Shown here: piece after piece, positions 15,768 through 22,168 of the stretch
Layout of the letters: the number at the start of each line of letters is the position of its first letter
How positions within the stretch are numbered: position 1 is the first letter of the stretch
Source: JBCCFW01 sp039029535
Lineage (GTDB): Bacteria > Acidobacteriota > JBCCFW01
DNA: 22,168 nucleotides
Direction of reading: 5' to 3'
Assembly (NCBI GenBank): GCA_039029535.1
Contig: JBCCFW010000129.1
Location: forward strand, 1-22,168
Made by a program: the position numbers and the translations under genes
Notes under the pieces: model-generated
Seen by the model: the letters and a program-made list of their open reading frames with translations, nothing else
Databases searched by the model: none
Told to the model about the DNA's origin: nothing

Positions 15768-16870
15768 TCAGGGCGCCACCTCGAAGACGTAGGTGCCGGA
15801 GTCGTTGTGGACCGCGAACATGTCGCCCGAGTGGAGGTGAGGGATGGGCGTCACGCCGACCACCGGCTTCACGGCCGTCCCGGTCGCCACCAGGGACTCG
15901 GGAACCAAGGTGTACTGCGGACTCGGGATGATCTCGTGGTACCAGTCGCCACTGTTCCAGAAGACCCGAACCAGACGTCCGTCGAGACGGATGCCGAACA
16001 CGCCCACCGTCGTGACCGCCAGTGAGTCCTGGTCGAGCTCGCCGGCGACGGCGATGTCGGCGTAGCGGATCACGCCGCCGTCGTTCCAGGTCGTGAACAG
16101 CTCGCCGTCCACGTTCGTGCCGTAGATGTTGGCGTGCACGCCCGTCGTCACCCCCACCTCCAGGGAGTAGGGATCCAGGGGCGGACCCCAGTGCGGAATG
16201 ATCTCGACTCGCCAACCGCTGCCCACCCACTTGGCCTGAATCAGCTCACCGGCGCGAGTGATGCCGAAGACTCCCTGGCCGTCGGTCAAAGCCAGCGAGC
16301 CCGGGACGACATCGACGGCCCCGCTGATCAGGGCGAAGGAGCTACCGAAGTCGTAGGTGACGAAGAGCTCGTCGGCCTCGGTGACGCCGTAGGCGTTGCC
16401 GTGGTCGCCGACGCCCAGTCCCTGCACGAGGCTTCCCGGGATGATGCGTCGGCCCCAGGTGTCGAGGGTCTGCGAGACCCAACCGGTCGGACCGGCGAGA
16501 TCCTCGACGTGGTGCAAGCGACCGGTGGCGTCGACGGCATAGAAGCCGTTCCCATTGTCCCGAGTCATCACGAGGGAGCCGGGAACCAGGTCGAGCTCGG
16601 GAGGCAGGACGACGTAGGTCAACACGCCGCCGAGTCGCTCCACGGTGAACAGGCGACCCTCGGCGTTGATCCCGTAGACGTTGGCGTCGGAACCGGTGAG
16701 CTCACCCGCGACGAGTGAGCCGACGACGGGTCTCGACTCGTCGGGATCCATGGCGACGACTTTCCGCTCCCAGGCCGTGCCGTCCCAGGTCACGTGCTGG
16801 AGCTCGAGGTCCTCGTTGACACCGAAGGCTCCGTTGCCGTCGGTCCAGACCAGGATGCCGTCTCGCGCCG
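15768..16870 (-). repeat. Coding repeat array of about 138-bp units
   Basis: The P-x-S-L-centred units described for the secreted protein occupy this stretch. They are conserved at the protein level but have diverged in DNA, so they look like old duplications. Two-unit periodicity (about 92 residues) is visible from the alternating A-N-(V/I)-Y-G and W-x-G-x-x-W variants. Confidence 0.65.
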
Positions 16871-17420
16871 GGCCCTCCATCGCGTAGCCACAGGCAGCAG
16901 CGTCCGGACCGACGGGCTGCCACTCGTCATCGATGAAGTGGACCATGGTCAAGAGCTCCACGCTGTCGTGCTCCCAGGCAGTCACCTCGCACCAAGGCGA
17001 CCCGTCGTTGGGCACGTCGGGAGTCCAGCCCTGGGTTCCATCCTCCCGCCAAGAAGCGAGCTCGACCTCGATCAGCGCCGTCTCGGCATGCCGGGCCATC
17101 ACGGTGAAGTCGATGTCGGGCCCGCCGAACGCGCCGGCCTCGACCTGAACCCTGTCCACTGCCTCACCCTCTCTCGCCACTCCCTCGACCGACTGGTTCG
17201 AGAGGAACGGGCTGACGGCCCTGGTTCGGGGATCGTCACCTCCGCCACCACGCCCCTCACCTCCGGAGCCCTTCCCTCCCTCGCCCTTCGGAGCCGGAGG
17301 TTCGACACGATCGCCGGCCAGGGCCAAGGGCGGCTGAGTCAGCAGGAGTCCCAGGACCAGCCCGAGAAGACACGAAGTGAAGCGGCGCAGGGTCGGCCGT
17401 GAGAGTCGGGGTCGTGACAT
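15768..17420 (-). CDS. Secreted protein with seven to eight beta-propeller-like repeats
   Basis: 550 residues. A Sec-type signal peptide is clear: basic start, hydrophobic L-L-G-L-V-L-G-L-L-L core, and A-L-A-G near residue 36. A Gly/Lys/Glu linker (about 44-62) and a non-repeat segment with C144 and C177 follow. From about 185 to the end the chain is made of repeats: (hydrophobic)-x-P-x-S-L recurs with the Ser at 235, 282, 330, 375, 419, 466 and 509, a spacing of 43-48. Each unit continues with G-x-x-(F/Y)-G-(I/V)-x-x-(D/E)-G-(E/R)-L, and a less clear unit at about 185-230 precedes them. Alternate units differ: one type has a Trp-containing strand (W-x-G-x-x-W), the other an insert like A-N-(V/I)-Y-G. 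This resembles lectin-like beta-propellers of the tachylectin/PLL type, but ligand binding is inference. GGAGA precedes the ATG. Confidence 0.75.
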   Translation of the reverse strand: MSRPRLSRPTLRRFTSCLLGLVLGLLLTQPPLALAGDRVEPPAPKGEGGKGSGGEGRGGGGDDPRTRAVSPFLSNQSVEGVAREGEAVDRVQVEAGAFGGPDIDFTVMARHAETALIEVELASWREDGTQGWTPDVPNDGSPWCEVTAWEHDSVELLTMVHFIDDEWQPVGPDAAACGYAMEGPARDGILVWTDGNGAFGVNEDLELQHVTWDGTAWERKVVAMDPDESRPVVGSLVAGELTGSDANVYGINAEGRLFTVERLGGVLTYVVLPPELDLVPGSLVMTRDNGNGFYAVDATGRLHHVEDLAGPTGWVSQTLDTWGRRIIPGSLVQGLGVGDHGNAYGVTEADELFVTYDFGSSFALISGAVDVVPGSLALTDGQGVFGITRAGELIQAKWVGSGWRVEIIPHWGPPLDPYSLEVGVTTGVHANIYGTNVDGELFTTWNDGGVIRYADIAVAGELDQDSLAVTTVGVFGIRLDGRLVRVFWNSGDWYHEIIPSPQYTLVPESLVATGTAVKPVVGVTPIPHLHSGDMFAVHNDSGTYVFEVAP

Positions 17421-17437
17421 GACGGTTCTCCAAGGCG

Positions 17438-17456
17438 TGCCGCCGCGTCGGCGGCA
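17438..17456 (-). promoter_or_regulatory. Leader hairpin upstream of the secreted repeat gene
   Basis: TGCCGCCG (17438-17445) pairs perfectly with CGGCGGCA (17449-17456) around a three-base loop. It ends 17 bases before the ATG and just upstream of the GGAGA ribosome site on the minus strand. It may stabilise the message or limit ribosome access. Confidence 0.4.
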
Positions 17457-17530
17457 TCACCAAGGTCTTGTTCACGCTCCCACCGTTCCTGACACGAGTC
17501 GCCGCAAGAGCCGGCTCGCCTCTCGAGTAC

Positions 17531-17539
17531 TGCTATGCT
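17531..17539 (+). promoter_or_regulatory. Candidate extended -10 promoter of the methyltransferase gene
   Basis: TGC-TATGCT has the extended -10 TGn followed by a box matching TATAAT at four of six positions. The start point would be near 17546, giving a leader of about 23 nt with a GAGGGAG ribosome site. No -35 box is evident. Confidence 0.4.
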
Positions 17540-17568
17540 GCAAGCCTGCCGAGACGAGGGAGAGCACC

Positions 17569-18225
17569 ATGCGCAGCCAGTTCGCCGACGAGTTCAACCA
17601 CGACCACAGCGCCGCCGGTTACGACGCGGACGTCGCCGACGAGAGCAACCCGATCCGCGAAGGCTACGCCGCTACCCTGCGATGGGTCGCCGAGCGTTGC
17701 GCCATCGCACCCACCGATCGCGTGCTCGATCTCGGCTGCGGCACCGGCAACCTCGCGCTGCAGCTCCTTCCCTCCCGGCTCACCGGTGTCGATGTCTCGG
17801 CCAACATGCTCGCGATCGCGCGGGAGAAGCTCGCGGAACACGACGGCGTCGACTTCGTGCAGGACGATCTCCTCGCCTGTCTCGAAGGACGCTCACGCGA
17901 GCTCGACGTCGTCGCGAGCACCTACGCGATCCACCACCTGACCGAGGACGAGAAGAGCGTCCTGCACGGACGGATCCGCGAAGCTCTCCGAGCGGGAGGA
18001 CGGGTGGCGTTCGGCGACCTCATGTTCGCCGACGACGAGGCACGAGCTGCCTTCCTCGACGACCTGCGGGAGAAGGGCAAGGCCAACGTCGCTGCCGCCA
18101 TCGAGGAGGAGTTCTTCTGGTCGGTCGCTCGCAACGTCGAGCGGCTGGAAGAGCTCGGCTTCGCGGTCGAGACGAAGCAGTTTTCGCGCTTGAGCTGGGG
18201 CATCGCGGCGCGACTCGCCGGTTGA
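17569..18225 (+). CDS. SAM-dependent methyltransferase, YrrT-like
   Basis: 218 residues. This is a class I (Rossmann-fold) methyltransferase: motif I is V52-L-D-L-G-C-G-T-G-N61, the acidic end of strand beta-2 is G-V-D75-V-S, and D-x-V-x-S-T-Y-A-I-H-H-L is motif IV with the following strand. The N-terminus (F-A-D-E-F-N-H-D-H-S-A-A-G-Y-D) and overall length resemble the B. subtilis YrrT group, linked there to methionine/cysteine salvage; this subgroup is only a suggestion. It is not clearly BioC despite the nearby biotin genes, since it lies beyond a convergent gene and lacks context support. The ATG at 17569 has GAGGGAG about eight bases ahead; an open frame runs further upstream (17377) but overlaps the divergent gene. 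Two hairpins follow the stop. Confidence 0.85.
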   Translation: MRSQFADEFNHDHSAAGYDADVADESNPIREGYAATLRWVAERCAIAPTDRVLDLGCGTGNLALQLLPSRLTGVDVSANMLAIAREKLAEHDGVDFVQDDLLACLEGRSRELDVVASTYAIHHLTEDEKSVLHGRIREALRAGGRVAFGDLMFADDEARAAFLDDLREKGKANVAAAIEEEFFWSVARNVERLEELGFAVETKQFSRLSWGIAARLAG

Positions 18226-18228
18226 TGT

Positions 18229-18244
18229 CGAGCGGAATCGCTCG
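18229..18244 (+). terminator. First hairpin after the methyltransferase gene
   Basis: CGAGCG (18229-18234) pairs with CGCTCG (18239-18244) around GAAT, starting three bases after the TGA. No T-tract follows, but a second, longer palindrome lies six bases on. Together they could form a double-hairpin terminator or protect the 3' end. Confidence 0.35.
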
Positions 18245-18249
18245 CTCCA

Positions 18250-18269
18250 TCATCGCGAGCTCGCGATGA
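18250..18269. repeat. Perfect 20-bp palindrome TCATCGCGAGCTCGCGATGA
   Basis: The two 10-bp halves are exact reverse complements with no spacer. It lies 24 bp after the methyltransferase stop and about 100 bp beyond the minus-strand hairpin at 18372-18403. As RNA it would fold with a short AGCT loop on either strand. It may be part of a bidirectional terminator or a protein-binding site. Confidence 0.55.
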
Positions 18270-18371
18270 GCAGCGAAGCCTCAGAGTCCGCCTTCGTACC
18301 GACGCGGCAGGCCACGCCGATCGAGCCGATGGTCGCCATGCCTCTCGACTGAGACTGCCTCCAGGAACGAA

Positions 18372-18403
18372 CCGAGCCGCCGAGAAGACTCCCGGCGGGT
18401 CGG
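18372..18403 (-). terminator. Candidate terminator of the tiny-ORF locus
   Basis: In the minus-strand RNA, CCGA and CCGCCGGGA pair with UCUCGGCGG and UCGG across a GUCU loop, with one C-C mismatch. The one non-Watson-Crick position inside the inner stem is a G-U pair on this strand but an A-C mismatch on the other, so the hairpin is stronger in minus-strand RNA. It begins six bases past the second ORF stop and is followed by UUCGUUCC, a weak U-rich run. Confidence 0.5.
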
Positions 18404-18408
18404 ACGGC

Positions 18409-18444
18409 TCAGAACGCCATGTCTTGGCCGACGATGAGCTTCAC
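18409..18444 (-). CDS. Tiny ORF 2 (11 residues), apparent shortened copy of tiny ORF 1
   Basis: GTG start, encoding MKLIVGQDMAF. GGAGA lies eight bases before the start. The bases around the start (GGAGA, then ACGA and TGAAGCTCA) and around the stop (GTTCTGAGC) closely match those of tiny ORF 1, while the middle 17 codons of ORF 1 have no counterpart. A terminator-like hairpin begins six bases after the stop. Too short to judge by codon use; translation is inferred from the duplicated initiation region. It might be a leader peptide, a peptide product or a decayed duplicate. Confidence 0.35.
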   Translation of the reverse strand: MKLIVGQDMAF

Positions 18445-18485
18445 GGTTCGTCTCTCCAGGATGAACCGAAACGAATGCAGCTCGC

Positions 18486-18572
18486 TCAGAACATCCCATC
18501 CTCCTCGAAGATGAGCGGCCGAGCGTCAGTGGGGTCGATGGAACCGGACTTCAGGTTGGTCGTGAGCTTCAT
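18486..18572 (-). CDS. Tiny ORF 1 (28 residues), unknown small peptide
   Basis: ATG start with GGAGA seven bases upstream. The peptide begins MKLTTNLKSG and ends with the acidic, hydrophobic tail FEEDGMF; it has no cysteine and no membrane helix. Third codon positions are mostly G or C, as in the neighbouring genes. I do not recognise a family. It lies 41 bases upstream of tiny ORF 2 on the same strand, with which it shares both start and stop contexts, and the pair is followed by a strong hairpin. Possibilities are a small regulatory peptide, a precursor of a modified peptide, or a regulatory upstream ORF. A frame extension to 18728 exists but lacks a ribosome site and looks non-coding. Confidence 0.45.
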   Translation of the reverse strand: MKLTTNLKSGSIDPTDARPLIFEEDGMF

Positions 18573-18786
18573 GAGTCGTTCTCCTCGATGGAACGCACGC
18601 GGGCAGTGACCCACGGCGGAATGGGTTGGACACGGGACGGCCGAACGAATGACCAATGGCGCCGAACCAACGGCTGTCCCGGTGCATGGACTCATGCTGG
18701 GGCGGAGGCCCGGAAATGACGAGGACACGAAGCGGACAAGAAAGACACGCGTGGCCCCCGCGCTTGCCCAGCGAGCGGCAGCGCCA

Positions 18787-18801
18787 CATCATCGAATGAT
18801 G
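18787..18801. promoter_or_regulatory. Short palindrome CATCAT-CGA-ATGATG
   Basis: Six-base arms around three bases. It lies 89 bases before the ATG of the membrane protein gene and about 215 bases upstream of tiny ORF 1 on the other strand, so it could be an operator for either. No regulator family is recognised. Confidence 0.25.
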
Positions 18802-18889
18802 GGTCGCGGAGTCGAAGGACGGGACCAAACGCGACAACTCGGCCCCAAGAGGTCAGGACTGGACCTCATCGTCCAGCGCGGAGCCCGCC

Positions 18890-20104
18890 ATGCTCAGTCA
18901 ACAGGCCGACCAGGCTTCGCCCCAGCAGGCCTCCACTCCCTCCTGCGCACTGCTCGGGCTCGGATGGTGCCTCGCCCCCCTGGGCAGCGCCCTCGCCATC
19001 CTGTTGTACCCAATCTCTTCCCAACGGGTACTCCTCTTCCCGATCACTCTTATCTTCGCGGTCCCCCTCACGATCGTGTTTCAGGTGAGTCTCGGAGTCT
19101 GGCTCTCGCGACATGGCGGCCCTCCGATGACGAAACGCCAGCTCATCGCGTGGAGCCTCTTGCCACTGGTGGGCGCCTGGGTCGCAGTCCTGGGCAGCAT
19201 CGCATTCCACTACCGACACGCCTACTTTCCGCACGCCGTCAGCGAGGCGATCGTCGCCGAAGGTTGGACGGCCCGTGTCCTTCATCGAGAGGAGCACCTG
19301 CACCATTGGACCGAGCAACCGCGGCGCCACGTCGGCAGGGTCTGGCTGCACCTGGAGCAGCCGGACGGAAGCGCTCACGAGATCAAGCTCCACTCCTACG
19401 AGCTTCGCGACTACGAGTCGCCGCATGACCCGCAGGGCTTCCGTCAGCTCCGTTACGAGCTCCGCTGGCTCGAACCGGGGCTCTCCCTTCAGCTCCACTC
19501 CGGCTGGAACGAGCTGTCGATCGTAGAGCTCCCGGAGGATGGGCACGTGGTCGAACGACACGGAAGCTTCAACCGCGGCACCTACACCTACGAAGACCCT
19601 CTCCGACCAGGCACCTGGTGTTCGTATCCGCTCTCCTCAGTCACCACGGTCTCACTCGCCGACTCCACCGAGCTCGATGCCGAGACTCGAGAACGTCTCG
19701 CACGTCTCCCGCTTCCTCCCTCGCGCTGGGATCAACTCCGGATGGTTCGTCTCGACGAGCTCGGCAAGGCGCGCTTGCGCTACATCCGCTGTCACGACGA
19801 GAACGTGCTCATCGTGTTCGGCCTGAACCACCGCAGCGGCGGTCAGGTCATCTCCCGGGGCCCCATCTTGAGCACTGGGCGCTCGAACCCGAGGGCCCTC
19901 ATCACGGACTCCTGGGTGTTCTTCGACGATCACGCCATCGCATCGAGCCCCTCCGAAATGAGAGCCGGCGAGGGCTCCTACGCCACGATGCTGACGACGA
20001 GCTGCCCCTTCGACGCTGACGAGAACGGGAAACCTGCCTCCGTCAGGGGATGCCCCCACGTCCTCGTCCCCGCCTCGCCGAGGTTCGAGCTCACTCAGAA
20101 ATGA
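18890..20104 (+). CDS. Membrane protein of unknown function, three N-terminal helices
   Basis: 404 residues. Three hydrophobic segments lie at about 19-42, 47-73 and 85-108; the remaining 290 residues are soluble, rich in His, Arg, Leu, Trp and Tyr, with short strands suggesting a mainly beta fold. I recognise no domain. Motif-like stretches are H-L-H-H-W-T-E-Q, Y-E-L-R-D-Y-E-S-P and L-L-T-type strands near the end; C246, C303 and C384 are scattered. CGGAG six bases ahead supports the ATG at 18890. By eye the first 200 bases are less GC-rich than the housekeeping genes. Its only close neighbours are the tiny-ORF locus (divergent) and mfd (convergent), so context says little about function. 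Confidence 0.7.
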   Translation: MLSQQADQASPQQASTPSCALLGLGWCLAPLGSALAILLYPISSQRVLLFPITLIFAVPLTIVFQVSLGVWLSRHGGPPMTKRQLIAWSLLPLVGAWVAVLGSIAFHYRHAYFPHAVSEAIVAEGWTARVLHREEHLHHWTEQPRRHVGRVWLHLEQPDGSAHEIKLHSYELRDYESPHDPQGFRQLRYELRWLEPGLSLQLHSGWNELSIVELPEDGHVVERHGSFNRGTYTYEDPLRPGTWCSYPLSSVTTVSLADSTELDAETRERLARLPLPPSRWDQLRMVRLDELGKARLRYIRCHDENVLIVFGLNHRSGGQVISRGPILSTGRSNPRALITDSWVFFDDHAIASSPSEMRAGEGSYATMLTTSCPFDADENGKPASVRGCPHVLVPASPRFELTQK

Positions 20105-20105
20105 G

Positions 20106-20123
20106 AGCCCACCGGAATGGTGG

Positions 20124-20125
<2 letters not shown>
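20106..20125. terminator. Hairpin between convergent membrane-protein gene and mfd
   Basis: AGCC-C-ACC (20106-20113) pairs with GGTGGCT (20119-20125) around GGAAT, with one bulged C. It fills the 19-bp gap between the two stop codons and could serve both transcripts. There is no clear T-tract. Confidence 0.35.

Positions 20126-22168
<2,043 letters not shown>

Larger units (their letters stand above)
18226..18889. other. Gene-poor interval with small-ORF locus
   Basis: 664 bp without a conventional gene. Contents from left to right: two hairpins (18229-18269), a strong hairpin oriented for the minus strand (18372-18403), two tiny minus-strand ORFs (18409-18444 and 18486-18572), and a short palindrome (18787-18801). 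Longer open frames here, such as those reaching 18728 or 18837 on the minus strand, look like non-coding composition and have no ribosome sites. I see no convincing -35/-10 pair upstream of the tiny ORFs. Confidence 0.55.

Noticed and set aside
17569..18225. Methyltransferase as BioC, completing a biotin cluster
   Set aside because: It is separated from bioA by a convergent gene, and its N-terminus and length look more like the YrrT group; nothing specific points to malonyl-ACP methylation.
18253..18339. Third small minus-strand ORF (ATG at 18339, 28-29 codons) downstream of the hairpin
   Set aside because: No well-spaced ribosome site, lies beyond the terminator-like hairpin, does not share the start or stop context of the two tiny ORFs, and ends inside the 20-bp palindrome.

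Overview
The window is a high-GC bacterial chromosome segment, densely coding, with conserved housekeeping genes on both strands and no rRNA, tRNA, IS element or CRISPR array that I can see. The organism cannot be fixed from the sequence. A zinc-ribbon membrane protein beside a rhomboid protease, the secreted repeat protein and the GC-rich codon use would fit Planctomycetota or another high-GC, Gram-negative-type phylum, but this is only an impression.

Layout. Positions 1-138 hold a strong inverted repeat and perhaps the tail of an upstream gene. Positions 139-2898 (+) carry an abutting pair: a zinc-binding multipass membrane protein and a rhomboid intramembrane protease. Positions 2900-10052 (-) carry the translation/transcription operon rimP-nusA-infB-rbfA-truB, ending in a calcineurin-like phosphoesterase gene that overlaps truB. 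A candidate promoter for this operon lies at 10285-10313, giving a leader of about 225 nt. Positions 10418-15718 (+) carry a threonine-synthase-like protein that has lost the PLP lysine, then a compact biotin operon: bioB, a bioF-bioD fusion and bioA, joined by 4-nt or shorter overlaps. This supplies the last four steps of biotin synthesis, from pimeloyl thioester to biotin, on one transcript. Positions 15768-17420 (-) encode a secreted protein with seven or eight repeats of about 46 residues, probably a beta-propeller. Positions 17569-18225 (+) encode a YrrT-like SAM methyltransferase.

Positions 18226-18889 have no conventional gene but are not empty. They hold two hairpins, one of them a perfect 20-bp palindrome, and on the minus strand two tiny ORFs (28 and 11 codons). 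Both tiny ORFs have good Shine-Dalgarno sequences and nearly identical start and stop contexts, and a long hairpin follows them. The 11-codon ORF looks like a shortened duplicate of the other. This is the best candidate in the window for something undescribed. Positions 18890-20104 (+) encode a three-helix membrane protein that I do not recognise. Positions 20124-22168 (-) hold the C-terminal two thirds of mfd, which runs off the window edge.

The main points of interest are the tandem micro-ORF locus, the PLP-fold pseudoenzyme upstream of the biotin operon, the BioF-BioD fusion, a possible leaderless bioB start, and the alternating-repeat secreted protein.
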